Assembly: GCA_963823105.1 (NCBI GenBank)
Contig: CAWGKC010000005.1
Location: 1,364,001 to 1,428,000 of the forward strand
From: JAJYKC01 sp963823105
GTDB lineage: Bacteria; Acidobacteriota; Terriglobia; Bryobacterales; Bryobacteraceae
Length of the DNA: 64,000 nt
Direction of reading: 5' to 3'
Both the position numbers and the translations under genes were made by a program. The notes beneath the pieces were generated by a model. It had not been told where the DNA came from. It saw nothing but the letters and a program-made list of their open reading frames with translations, and ran no database searches. Positions 38,235 to 47,463 of the stretch are shown here, piece by piece. Positions within the stretch are counted from its first letter, which is position 1. Each line of letters starts with the position of its first letter.

Positions 38235-39134
38235 ATGGCTTTCGACCCTCCGCGCCGCGCCCTTGTCCTTCTGGCCGCGATATTCCTCGCCCGTCTCCTC
38301 CCGGCGCAATCCCTCCCGCCCCCTTCGCCCCTGGGAACCCTCGTTGACGCCGGAGGCTATCGCGTCCATCTCCACTGCACCGGCGCAGGAAGCCCCACCG
38401 TATTCATCGCCGGCGGCTTCTCCTTCGACTGGGACTTGGTCCAGCCCAAAATCGCCAAGCTCGCCAAAGTGTGTACCTACGACATCGCCGGTACCGCGTG
38501 GAGCGACCCTGGGCCTTCCGCAACCTGCCAGGATCGCGTAACCGAAGTCCACAACGTAATTCGCAGCGCCCAAATCGAACGCCCGTTCGTCTTCGTCGGC
38601 TTCTCCATCGGCGCTCTCGTCGCCCGCCAATACGCCGCGCTCTATCCCGGCGAGATCGCCGGCATGGTGATCGTCGACCATGCTTTCCTCCCTCCCGAAG
38701 ACGCCCCGCCTCCTCCGCCCGCCGCAAATGGTCCGCCGGTCCTAATCTTCAAAACGCCCATCGAAGCGACGACGGAAGAATCGTCCCACTTTACCAATCT
38801 CCCCCCGCGCGACCGCGATCTCCAACGCTGGGCCGAATCCCGCCAACCCCGCCCCGACACCGCCAGCGCCGCCCAGGATTGCGCCGAGCAATTGAAAGCC
38901 ACGGACCGCCTCCCTCATCCCCTCGGCCAAATCCCCCTAGTCGTCGTCAGCACCGCCAACACCGCCCCCGGCTACGCCGAGTTGCAAGCGAAACTCCTCT
39001 CGCTCTCCTCCAACAGCCGTCACCTCGTAGCGGACGACAGCTTCCATTCCGTCGAAATCGACCAGCCGGACATCGTGATCGCCGCCATCCGCCAGGTCCT
39101 CCAAGCCCTCACGCGCCATCCGCCTGGCAATTAA
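38235..39134 (+). CDS. Exported alpha/beta hydrolase
   Basis: The 299-residue protein has a signal peptide (RALVLLAAIFLARLLPAQS) and an alpha/beta hydrolase fold. The first strand carries GGYRVHLHCTGAGSPTVFIAG, the nucleophile elbow is GFSIGALVARQYA near residue 122, and a late His (DDSFHSVEIDQP near 275) completes the triad. The substrate is unknown. A much longer open frame upstream (from 37653) is antisense to the lipoprotein gene and is not coding; ATG 38235 starts exactly at the signal. Confidence 0.82.
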   Translation: MAFDPPRRALVLLAAIFLARLLPAQSLPPPSPLGTLVDAGGYRVHLHCTGAGSPTVFIAGGFSFDWDLVQPKIAKLAKVCTYDIAGTAWSDPGPSATCQDRVTEVHNVIRSAQIERPFVFVGFSIGALVARQYAALYPGEIAGMVIVDHAFLPPEDAPPPPPAANGPPVLIFKTPIEATTEESSHFTNLPPRDRDLQRWAESRQPRPDTASAAQDCAEQLKATDRLPHPLGQIPLVVVSTANTAPGYAELQAKLLSLSSNSRHLVADDSFHSVEIDQPDIVIAAIRQVLQALTRHPPGN

Positions 39135-39159
39135 ACTCGGGGCCGCATTCGCGGCCATC

Positions 39160-39708
39160 TTACGACGTCCCCAGGACCGCTCCCGCCGGTGACGATTGCG
39201 CCTTTTTCCTCAGCACCGCCGCGGAAATCAGCGTGATGGCGAGCCCAACCGGGAAGGGCTCGATGAAAGTCATCAGTGAGTTGAACAGCGGGTTTTCGTA
39301 CTGCTCCTTGAATTTCTTCAGTTGCAGAACTTGCGCCTGGACGGCTGCGGGACTCGCGCCCGAGGCCTTGAGCTTTTCGATCGTATGAGCGCCGTAGTTG
39401 TCCATGAAATCGTGCAGGAAGTTGAAGTAGAGAATCTCCCACGTCACGACGTAGAAGAGGCACGAAATCAGGGTAATCGAGATCCCCACGGCAAACGCCT
39501 TGGTGAACGTGATCTGGCCGTTGCTAGCGTTGTCGCGATAGGAGCGGACGCCGAAGTATACCAGCAAGAACGAGAGCACCATGTTGGTGTAACCGACGAT
39601 CAGGGCGTTGTTAAAGCCTATCCTGTGCGCGAACGGCACCGTGGCCACCATCAGCAGCGAGGAAAGGGCGCCGGAAATCAGCCCGAAGGTAAGAATGGTC
39701 TTTCTCAT
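39160..39708 (-). CDS. DUF4199 membrane protein
   Basis: The 182-residue protein starts MRKTILTFGLISGALSSLLM and has four hydrophobic helices in the DUF4199 pattern, with FLLVYFGVRSYRDNASNGQITFTKAF after the second helix and FIEPFPVGLAITLISAAVL at the end. I chose the ATG at 39706-39708; the longer frame is not homologous. It lies 126 bases downstream of a LuxR-type regulator on the same strand, a pairing I have seen for DUF4199 genes. Function unknown. Confidence 0.78.
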   Translation of the reverse strand: MRKTILTFGLISGALSSLLMVATVPFAHRIGFNNALIVGYTNMVLSFLLVYFGVRSYRDNASNGQITFTKAFAVGISITLISCLFYVVTWEILYFNFLHDFMDNYGAHTIEKLKASGASPAAVQAQVLQLKKFKEQYENPLFNSLMTFIEPFPVGLAITLISAAVLRKKAQSSPAGAVLGTS

Positions 39709-39834
39709 TTGTGTCACCTGTCGGCGGGAACGCCGCCGAGGACACACTATACCGCGCCCGGTGGGGTTTCCGTCGTCATCCTTTCGGGTGATTTTGGCTT
39801 CCGAAGGCAAAAATCACCCGTTCGCGCGAGGAGT

Positions 39835-40263
39835 TCAAGGAAGCAACCCGAATTCCCTTCCGAGCACCACCGCCTGCGTCCGCCGCTTCGCTCCCAATTT
39901 TTCGAAAACACGGCTGGAATCCGTCTTCACCGTGTTCTCGCTCACGAAAAGCCTCCCGGCGATCTCGCGGTTGCTCAAGCCCTGCGCGATCAGTTCCAGG
40001 ATCTCCTGCTCGCGCCGCGTGATGCCCAAATCCTCCCGCCTTCTCCCGTCCGGGACGGGGGCTTCCTTCTTGCCATCGATCCTCCGCCGCGCTCCGGTCA
40101 GCTTGAGGCCGAGCCAGATCCCAAGACCGGCAAAAATCGCCGCCGTCAGCCCGCCATAAATCTCGATCGAATGCTCGATCACCAGAAACCGGTACTCGCT
40201 CCACTTCAGCAAGGTAATCAGGATCCCGCCGATGACCCCGTAAAGTAGCGCATGCCGTTTCAT
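39835..40263 (-). CDS. Membrane-anchored LuxR-type regulator
   Basis: I chose the ATG at 40261-40263, giving 142 residues. Two membrane helices come first (LLYGVIGGILITLLKWSEY and YGGLTAAIFAGLGIWLG), then a linker and a LuxR/GerE helix-turn-helix (ITRREQEILELIAQGLSNREIAGRLFVSENTVKTDSSRVFEKLGAK, split here by domain: recognition helix VSENTVKTDSSR). There is no receiver domain. A DNA-binding protein fixed in the membrane next to a DUF4199 membrane protein suggests a local envelope-sensing unit, which is inference. Confidence 0.8.
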   Translation of the reverse strand: MKRHALLYGVIGGILITLLKWSEYRFLVIEHSIEIYGGLTAAIFAGLGIWLGLKLTGARRRIDGKKEAPVPDGRRREDLGITRREQEILELIAQGLSNREIAGRLFVSENTVKTDSSRVFEKLGAKRRTQAVVLGREFGLLP

Positions 40264-40448
40264 AAGTCCCAGAGAAAACGATCCAGCCAACCTCATCGCG
40301 CCCGTAGCGCTCTCGATCATACTACCGCGCGGAACATGCCGCGTCGCCGTACCGGGCCGAAGCGCAAATCCCACCCAACCTCCGCAAGATCGCCCCCTTC
40401 AGTTGATAATATTAGTGACTCGTGGGCCAACCAAAGAACGAAACTAGA

Positions 40449-40726
40449 ATGAACACCCGTCTTACCATCGATAAAGCAGGCCGCGTCGTCATCCCCAAAC
40501 CGCTGCGGGAAGAGCTGCGTCTCGAACCCGGCGACGCCCTCGAAATGGAGAGCGCGCGGCGACCAGATCACTCTGCGCCCGGTCCGCGGGACGGGTTCGC
40601 TCACAAAAGAGCATGGTGTCTGGGTGTTTCACTCCGGACAGCCCCTCCCCGCCTCCGCCACCGGCGAGCATGCTGCGGAAAATCCGCGAGGAACGCGATC
40701 TGGCGAATCTCGGCAAAGCGGAATGA
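40449..40726 (+). pseudogene. AbrB/MazE-type antitoxin, frameshifted
   Basis: The first 36 codons are a normal AbrB/SpoVT swapped-hairpin domain (MNTRLTIDKAGRVVIPKPLR). After ALEMESA the frame is shifted by one extra base; the expected text GDQITLRPVRGTGSLTKEHG continues in the next frame. A second extra base near 40669 moves the end (LRKIREERDLANLGKAE) to a third frame, which stops at 40724-40726 with an ATGA overlap to the toxin gene. Both shifts look like single insertions. Confidence 0.75.
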
Positions 40727-41145
40727 AAGGTTTCCTCGACACGTCGGTGCTCGTGCCGGTATTCTATGGGGACCACATCCACCATCCCGCCAGCCTGGCG
40801 CGATTCATCCAATTTGAAAACGCAGCGGCTGCTGCGCGGCGCACAGCCTCGCCGAGGTCTACTCCACGCTGACCCGGATGCCTGGCAGGCACCGTATCAG
40901 CGGCGAGCAGGCCATGCTGTTCATCGGCGAAATCCGCGGCCGGCTCTCCATCGCGCTCTCGACGGCGACGAATACGCCGCCGCGCTACAAGCTTCGGCCG
41001 ATCTCGGCATCGTAGGCGGCGCCATATACGACGCCCTGCTCGCGCATTGTGCGATCAAGTCCGGGGCGGCCACGATCTACAGTTGGAACGCCCGCCACTA
41101 TGCGCGATGCGGCCACGAGACGTGCGGCGATTGCGAATCCCTTAA
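40723..41145 (+). pseudogene. PIN-domain toxin (VapC type), frameshifted
   Basis: It starts with the PIN motif MKGFLDTSVLVPVFYGDH (first catalytic Asp). The frame then breaks near 40820; the next piece reads HSLAEVYSTLTRMPGRHRIS, with the conserved Glu. A second break near 40955 leads to ALDGDEYAAALQASADLG and AIYDALLAHCAIKSG, holding the later acidic residues. A third near 41105 leads to the natural end RDVRRLRIP. At least three single-base lesions, so the nuclease is not made as read. VapC toxins cut RNA. Confidence 0.75.
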
Positions 41146-41423
41146 GCGTTCCCCACACTCCTTTCAGCGCCGCGCCTCGCGCGTTCCACCGGCACTCCCG
41201 GCTCGGCAATCGCCTCAGTCACGCCCGGCTCCCTCAGGCCAAGGGACTCGGCATGCTTCTCCCCGAAGGCAAGCGTTTCGCGCCATTCATGGGTATTCAG
41301 GCGGCGCTGCAAGGCATACCGCACCAGTTCGTCCACCGTGATGTGTTCCGCCCGAGCGGCGTCCTGTACCCTCGCCAGCAAGGCGGCGGGAATCGTTGCT
41401 TGAAGATTCTTTTCGGTTTCCAT
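41142..41423 (-). CDS. Orphan RHH-type antitoxin
   Basis: I chose the ATG at 41421-41423 (METEKNLQATIPAALLARVQ); the frame is open to 41486. The 93-residue product resembles ribbon-helix-helix antitoxins of PIN toxins in its first 60 residues (AARAEHITVDELVRYALQRR, then GEKHAESLGLRE). The C-terminus (PGVPVERARRGAERSVGNA) does not look conserved. No toxin gene follows; the gene converges on the broken PIN gene. It may be a remnant. Confidence 0.5.
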   Translation of the reverse strand: METEKNLQATIPAALLARVQDAARAEHITVDELVRYALQRRLNTHEWRETLAFGEKHAESLGLREPGVTEAIAEPGVPVERARRGAERSVGNA

Positions 41424-41486
41424 AGCCGCGCGCCCGCTCGACGCCATTGCTACACTCAGCGTAAAGACTCTGTCCGCGAGTGACAA

Positions 41487-42091
41487 GCCGAAGTTGCCTC
41501 ACCCGCCCACGGAAAAAAGGCTCGCCACTAATGCGCCTTGTCGCCTTTTCGCGGAAGTGTTTCCCGCGCCGCTACTGCATGACATCCGAATTGGTGGCGC
41601 GCCGTCGCTACCTAACGACGAACCTGAAGGCTTCCACTTCCCGACGACGGCAGACACTCGCCCGCCGGAACCCGGGAAGCGACACCGAACCGGCACCGGC
41701 CATTGACGCTCCTCACCACCAGCGTGAGACTCATAAGCGCCGCTCCAGCGAAATGCTGGCGAAGATCGCCAAAAACCTAGTCGGGAACATGGACATCCCT
41801 CAAAAGAATAACTCCTCGGTTTATCACAGCGCCGCCCGTACGCAAGGCGCAAACCCCTCATGATTAGTCGTCGGTGTTTTGGGACCGACAGCCTCCCAAC
41901 GATGGCTCGAACCTAAAGCGCCTTGGCCAACGCCCCTGGAATCCCGTTATCGGGCCTTTGCCATCGATTGTTATGTCACGCGCCCGGCTATACCTGACCG
42001 AGTTGAACTCGCGGTCGGACGCGACCGCCTTCCTCTACGTCCGGTCCTCGTCGATGGGGTACGCACAGTTACAATAAGGCTACCGAAGACC
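41487..42091. other. Non-coding or degenerate stretch, nothing recognised
   Basis: About 600 bases with several short open frames on both strands, none of which resembles a family I know. The largest on the + strand (41879-42124) would encode an 81-residue peptide containing RYRAFAIDCYVTRPAIPDR; it overlaps the end of the methylase remnant on the other strand and has no good ribosome binding site. The stretch is probably decayed island DNA. Confidence 0.4.
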
Positions 42092-42968
42092 CTAACGACC
42101 CTTGCCGGGCCGAATAACGAATAGAAGTTCCTTGGTCGGTCTTCGCTTCTGCGAGTTGGGGCATAGAAGGCTCATCCGGCCGACTTGGCGGACACTCGCA
42201 GGAGCGGTATAGTTCACGACGTCTCATGGTCCGCATTGCTGACCAGTCTGGTCGCGCCGCGCTTGCCGACCTGCTGGCAGGTGCCGCTGACGTTCATCAA
42301 CCCAGCAAAAGTTACGCCCGTTGTTGCGAAAAACCCGTTATTATCGTGGGTCACTGTATAGGTCGGGTCACAGTACACTAGGTCACCGAAGCTTGCTGAA
42401 GCCAACGCGTCGTCAAAATCTGCACAAACGAGTGATGCGTTCCTAAGTCCTCGAGAAGCGCCTACCAGAAGACCTTCCTCCCAGAGGGGCGCCGGGGTTC
42501 GCCCGCCACCTCCGAAGGGAACGTTGAAGTCGCCATTCCGATTAAGGCGATATATTCCGCCAAACGCGGTTCGATTCAGGTAAAGGAACCGAACAGCCCG
42601 GTCAATATTCCGCTTAGGTTTGTCGTTACGCAGGTTACGATAGGTGGCTTCATCGACGGGCAATTGCCGAAGGCTAGCGATCAGATCCAGAGGCCTGCGC
42701 TTCACCTGGATGTATGTATTGACCAGATCACCGTTGATGTCGGAAAGGATCGCGTTCGGCGGCCGGAACGCAAAGAAAAGGGCACCTCCGCCAAGGAATG
42801 GTTCGAAGTACCTGCGGAAGCCCCGTCGAGTAGGCCCAGGATGTGACTGGTAAGCCAACGTTTCCCGCCGGGCTATTTGAGGAAGGGTTTAGCCGGCTTC
42901 GACGGGGTGATCAGCACTCTATCCTGGCTACGAACCCGCTTGTCTAGATTGCGCGCTTGAGTGTTCAT
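42092..42968 (-). pseudogene. Dam-family adenine methyltransferase, degraded
   Basis: It starts with ATG at 42966-42968, overlapping the DGQHR gene stop (ATGA). The N-terminus runs to KPAKPFLK, then TAG stands where the family has Trp (LKWxGGKR), followed by PGGKRWL. After a frame change, FEPFLGGGALFFAF (SAM motif) and LVYCDPTYTVTHDNNGF (the DPPY-type motif, here DPTY) follow. Then two more shifts, with NFCWVDERQRH in between, the conserved LVSNAD, a further shift and the end SQKRRPTKELLFV. One stop and at least four frame lesions, so no full enzyme is made. Confidence 0.75.
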
Positions 42969-45249
42969 TCGTTCGGCGCGCTCTCTCTGGACTGAAGGTT
43001 CTGGGTGAGGGTTTCGTGATAATCCCTCAATTGGGCAAGCTGCTCGAACGTAATAGCCTGCTGCTTTGCGGGATGCATGACGATCTTGCGCATATCATTT
43101 AACTTCTGCATCCATGCGGTCTTCACCTCCTTGTTGCCAGATTTTCCGAATGCCATGGAGTCTTGGAAAAGAGACGAATTGTTCACAACTATTGTCCGGA
43201 AGTCAATGAGATCAAGGTACTGCTCCTTTTTCCTTTGCCCTGATCCTCTTCAAGCCGCATGGTCGCCTTTTTACGAATCGGCTCCTGAACGCCCTGATAC
43301 CACCACGGGTCCGTCTCGCCATCTCCGTACTCGATTTTTAGGCTGCCGATTATGAATGCGAGAAGAGTCTGCTCGAGGCTGAGTGATAAGCCTGAATGCC
43401 TCGTCGTTCGTGCGCGCTTCCTGGAGCTTGAGGTCCTCCATTAACCCAGGCGGCTCAAAGTCTCGGAATTTTGCATTTAGCGCTTTCTCGCATTTGCGAC
43501 GTGTTGCCGTTTGCCCTTGATTCCCCCTTGCCCCTGCTCGAAATCCGGCTCTTTCGGCAGCAGAATAGCCTGCTAAGAACTGACCAAGAGCCTCGCCGTA
43601 TCGCCGGAGCTCGTCGATCACTTCGCCATTGGACAGCTGGATCAGCTTCAAATGCTTCTTATCTCCCAAGTGCTGAAATACGCTTCGCAACACGCCCATG
43701 CAGACAGTCACGCCGTCATTCATCGAGAGGCCGCCACCCTCCGCAGCACCGCACTGCCACCAGTCAGGCACCGGCTTCACGGATGAACCCGAACCAGCCC
43801 TTTGTGACCTGAACGGCCCTCTTTAGCGGTGCTGTCGTTGTTCGCGGTCCACAAGGGGCCGTATTCCACCGATTTCTTGACTGTAAACATCCCGGGCTGA
43901 TTCAGGATGCGAAAGAAGCTCTCAAGCGTAATGCAGCGGGTTTCCGTCCGTGTCTCGTCTGCGAAGGGAATGCGCCCGCAAAACGGTGACTCCTTATCCT
44001 CGTTGAGGACTTGAACCGCTTTGGACACGATAGAACTAACCCGCTTGTCTTCATCCTCGGCGTCCCAGTTCAATTCGGCGTAAAGCTCCTGCAGAAGACT
44101 CCGCTTAACGCTTTTTTGCTCGTAGTTGATGTCAATGAATAACTGGGCTTGCTTACTCGCCGGAAGCCCATCAAAAGCCAAGACACTAAGGTGGCTTGTC
44201 TTGGCCCTCTCATGGCCGGAGTAACCAAACAGTCTGTGCTGCCCGTCGATAATCCAGGCACACCGGTACGATGGAGTCAAGATTAGCAGGCCATGTTTGG
44301 CGACCTCCTTCTCGCCGCCATTCGCCCAAGGCTCGAAATGTACGTGCCTCTTTCCTTCGAGGCTTACGACGATATTTGTGGGGAAGATGCCATTGTGGTC
44401 GATGTATTCGCGAATGTTCTTGAGGCGAGATTTCTTGATGATTCTCTGATATGTGTTGACGTCCGTTGCTTTCCCTTTCGCCCGATGCGAGACGTAAGCG
44501 ATTTTTAGCAGGTACTCGGGAGAGATTGAAAAGGTATAGCAGGTGTATTTTCCAAGCCTGCTCTGGAGCGCTGGCACCTTAATTTCCAAGCCATGTATCT
44601 TGCGCCCAGGAAGCATGTCTGCAAATAACTGATATTTGGCGGCGGGGCCCAGATGGGAGGCGAGTTGCTCATAATAGTGGAGGTCCTTCTCATTGAGCAA
44701 AACTACATTCTCGTTCTTGGATCGTTCCTCATCGGTTTCCGTAAGGATTAGATCCCACGTGAACATTACTGTCACGGCTACCCTCTTGTGTGGCAGAGGG
44801 AACTGGTTCGATACAGACGCACCGAAGCGCTGGCGCGTGAGCGCATGTTTCGCGAGGTCCTTTTGGAACTCGGAGTATTTGCGCGGTTGCTCCGCTGATT
44901 TACACTCCACGGCTAGAGCCACTTCGGGGTCTAGTCCCACTACATCGATTTGGTTGTACGGGCCGTTTTCCGCTTTTGAGTCCTGCATGAGTTGCGCCCC
45001 TCCCTCACCTGAGAGATAGTCAAATCCGAGTCGGTAAAGCAATGACCAGACGCGGTCTTCCAGTAAAAGGCTGCGGGCTTTCGGCCGGCAAATCCGGACC
45101 GCCGTTTTCCCCTCACGTTGCACCCGCCATCCTTCTGCCGACGACGCTTCGGAGTAGGTGCCACTTGGGATGCTCCTGAATTCCATCGGGTTCATCTTTC
45201 GTCTGGCGAGGGAAAGAAGATCGGTAACCGGAAACACATTGTTCAGCAT
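42965..45249 (-). pseudogene. PD-(D/E)XK nuclease-DGQHR fusion gene, frameshifted
   Basis: The first open part encodes 490 residues. Residues 60-140 look like a restriction-endonuclease fold, with Glu64, Asp102 and ECK at 115-117 (IDVVGLDPEVALAVECKSAE). Residues 240-450 form a DGQHR domain, related to DndB, with DGQHR at 335-339. Frames then break near 43825 (STAK to RAVQVTKGWFGFIREA), near 43778 (to VPDWWQCGAAEGGGLSMNDG), near 43380 (ITQ to LEQTLLAFIIG) and near 43225 (EEDQGK to KKEQYLDLIDF). The final piece ends LTQNLQSRESAPNE at 42965. Start may also be the internal ATG at 45195. The methylase gene overlaps the stop. Confidence 0.75.
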
Positions 45250-45366
45250 GGGACCCGCCTCTCGTCGGCTGTGTATCGTGGCCTACTCCTGCTGCGCTCG
45301 AGATGCCCATATCCGGCCATGTCAGTAGGGACTCGACAATTCGGATTGCAAATTGCTCATACCCGT

Positions 45367-45379
45367 ATGTTTATAACAT
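45367..45379 (-). promoter_or_regulatory. Palindrome upstream of the DGQHR gene
   Basis: ATGTTTATAACAT is a perfect 5+3+5 palindrome in an AT-rich spot about 120 bases before the DGQHR start. It could be an operator for a control protein, as in restriction-modification operons, or simply part of the promoter. No control-protein gene is seen between it and the operon. Confidence 0.3.
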
Positions 45380-45552
45380 GTTTCATCGTCGGCGGGTTCA
45401 GACGGTGAGGTTGTTGGCGCAGTCCTTTGGCATCGATTGAAATCGGGTCAACAAGCACCCGCTGGCCTTCCCGAGAAAACCCTGCCTTTTGACCCTCAGG
45501 ATCGGTTGCGGGGCGCGCGGTCGCCAGGACCTTGGCTTCAGCCAGATCCTGC

Positions 45553-45882
45553 TCACATGAACCCTTTCCGCCAATGGCAATACGCCGCGATCCACTCCGC
45601 GCCCTCCGGCGGCGGCGATGGCAGCGGCAGCTCCGTCAGGGAAATCTTTTGCTGTTTGCTCCCCTTGCGGCAAACCGCTGCCAGTTCGTCGTCACCGATA
45701 AAATCGATGCTTTCCACCGTGACCGCAACCCCGAGAATCTCCGTCTCGAACGGCAAACGGAGATTATCCTCAATCATCGTATAGAACCCCGACGCTTGTT
45801 CCGAATCTCCGTAAGCGTCAATCGTCGCCTCTCCCACTAACTCGTCCAACCGCTTCTTACTCCACCCACCCGACTTACTCAT
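45553..45882 (-). CDS. CcbP-like calcium-binding protein
   Basis: The 109-residue protein matches the pattern of the cyanobacterial calcium-binding protein CcbP: LDELVGEATIDAYGDSEQ, then GFYTMIEDNLRLPFETEILG, a basic segment CRKGSKQQKI and the end PEGAEWIAAYCHWRKG. It is acidic and cytoplasmic. CcbP binds two calcium ions in Anabaena; here a calcium-buffering role is inferred from family. It lies between the island and the PQQ dehydrogenase operon and appears intact. Confidence 0.75.
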   Translation of the reverse strand: MSKSGGWSKKRLDELVGEATIDAYGDSEQASGFYTMIEDNLRLPFETEILGVAVTVESIDFIGDDELAAVCRKGSKQQKISLTELPLPSPPPEGAEWIAAYCHWRKGFM

Positions 45883-45897
45883 CGCATTCCCTCTTAC

Positions 45898-47463
45898 TCA
45901 CCGCCTCTCCGGCAGCGCAAACGCGAACAGCATATCATGCACCCCATACAGCACATACTGCCGCCCATCCAACTCATAAGTCATCGGCGAACTCTCCGAC
46001 GAACTCCCCACGCTCACGTGCCACAGCGTCTTCCCCGTCGCCGCTTCCAGCGCCATCAAGTTATTCGAATTGTCTCCGCTGAATAACACTCCCCCCGCCG
46101 TCGTCAGTATCCCCGTCGATCCTTGCCCCGGCCCGATCGGATGCTTCCACCGGATCTTCCCCGTCTGGTAATCGATCGCCCGGATATCGGACTCCGCCCA
46201 CAAATTCTGATCCCGTCCGCCCCACCCCTCCGCCTTCCCCTCGGCCGTCAAATAGAACACGCTCCACAACCGCCGCGCGCTCACATAGAACAACCCCGTC
46301 TTCGGATCGAAGCTCGGCGCCAGCCAATTCGTCGCCCCATCCGAACCCGGTGAAACCAGCGCTCCATCGGGCTTCGGATCCTTCGCCGGATTGCGGATCG
46401 GCTCGCCCCGGCTGTCGATCCCCGTCGCCCAATTCGTCTCGATAAACGGCTTGGTCAGCAGGTTCTTCCCCGTCTCCCGGTCCAGCACGAAGAAATACCC
46501 GTTGCGGCTCGCCTGCGCGATCAACTTCCTCTGCCGCCCCCCAAAGGCCGCATCGAAAAGCACCGGCGTCTGCACCGCGTCCCAATCGTGAACGTCGTGC
46601 GGCGAAGGCTGGAAATGCCACACTAACTTCCCCGTCTCCGCATTCAGCGCCACGATCGAGCAGGTATACAAGTTATCGCCCAGACGCCCCGCGCCCGCCA
46701 GCACGGGGTTCGGATTCCCGATCCCCCAGTAAGTCAAATTTAACTTTGGATCGTAAGTCCCGGTCATCCAAGTCATCCCGCCGCCGTGCGTGATCGCGTC
46801 GCTCTTGGCCGGCCACGTCTCCGATCCCGGCTCACCCGGCTTCGGCTCCGTGTACCATCTCCATTGCAGCGCGCCCGTCTCCGGATCCCTCGCGTCCAAA
46901 AACCCCGGGATGTCGGTGACATCGCCCGAAACCCCCGCTAGCACGTGGTTCCCCACCACCAGCGGAGCCATCGTCGAAAAATACCCCAGCTTCACGTCGC
47001 CCAGTTCCACCTTCCACCGCACCGTTCCGTCTTTGGCGTTCAGACAAACCAAATGGCAATCCGGCGTCGTGAAGTACAACCAATCGCCCCACATCGCCAC
47101 CCCGCGATGGCCGATATGGTCGCCTCCGTCCGACACATACGAGTAGTGCCAGATCTGCCTCCCGCTCCGCGCATCCACCGCCCAGATATTGTCGGGAACC
47201 GTGAAGTAAAGGATCCCATCCACCAGCAACGGCGTCGATTTCACGGGAACCGACCCTGTGCGGAACACCCACGCCAGCCCCAGGTTCGCCACGTTGGACG
47301 TGTTGATCTGATCGAGCGTGCTATACCGCCTCCCCGAGTAATCGCCGTTGTAAGTGGGCCATGTATCCGTCGGATCTTTCAACAGATCGGCCGGCCGCAA
47401 CCCTCCCGCCCAAGCGGCCGTTGCCAGTGCGGAAGCGGCGAGAAGGCTTCGGCGAATCGTCAT
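45898..47463 (-). CDS. PQQ-dependent alcohol dehydrogenase-like quinoprotein
   Basis: An exported eight-bladed propeller enzyme that oxidises alcohols or sugars and passes electrons to cytochrome c. The 521-residue protein has an N-terminal signal (TIRRSLLAASALATAAWAGG), the entry motif TWPTYNGDYSGRRYSTLDQIN, WAVDARSGRQIWHY-type blade repeats and GTYDPKLNLTYWGIGNPNP, which is part of the active-site region. The family is common in Acidobacteriota; the substrate is not certain. Its ATG overlaps the stop of the cytochrome c gene (47460-47463), so the two are coupled. Confidence 0.9.
   Translation of the reverse strand: MTIRRSLLAASALATAAWAGGLRPADLLKDPTDTWPTYNGDYSGRRYSTLDQINTSNVANLGLAWVFRTGSVPVKSTPLLVDGILYFTVPDNIWAVDARSGRQIWHYSYVSDGGDHIGHRGVAMWGDWLYFTTPDCHLVCLNAKDGTVRWKVELGDVKLGYFSTMAPLVVGNHVLAGVSGDVTDIPGFLDARDPETGALQWRWYTEPKPGEPGSETWPAKSDAITHGGGMTWMTGTYDPKLNLTYWGIGNPNPVLAGAGRLGDNLYTCSIVALNAETGKLVWHFQPSPHDVHDWDAVQTPVLFDAAFGGRQRKLIAQASRNGYFFVLDRETGKNLLTKPFIETNWATGIDSRGEPIRNPAKDPKPDGALVSPGSDGATNWLAPSFDPKTGLFYVSARRLWSVFYLTAEGKAEGWGGRDQNLWAESDIRAIDYQTGKIRWKHPIGPGQGSTGILTTAGGVLFSGDNSNNLMALEAATGKTLWHVSVGSSSESSPMTYELDGRQYVLYGVHDMLFAFALPERR

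Noticed and set aside
45398..45673. A 91-codon minus-strand frame between CcbP and the DGQHR gene
   Set aside because: It is antisense/out of frame to the end of CcbP and has no recognisable features or ribosome binding site.
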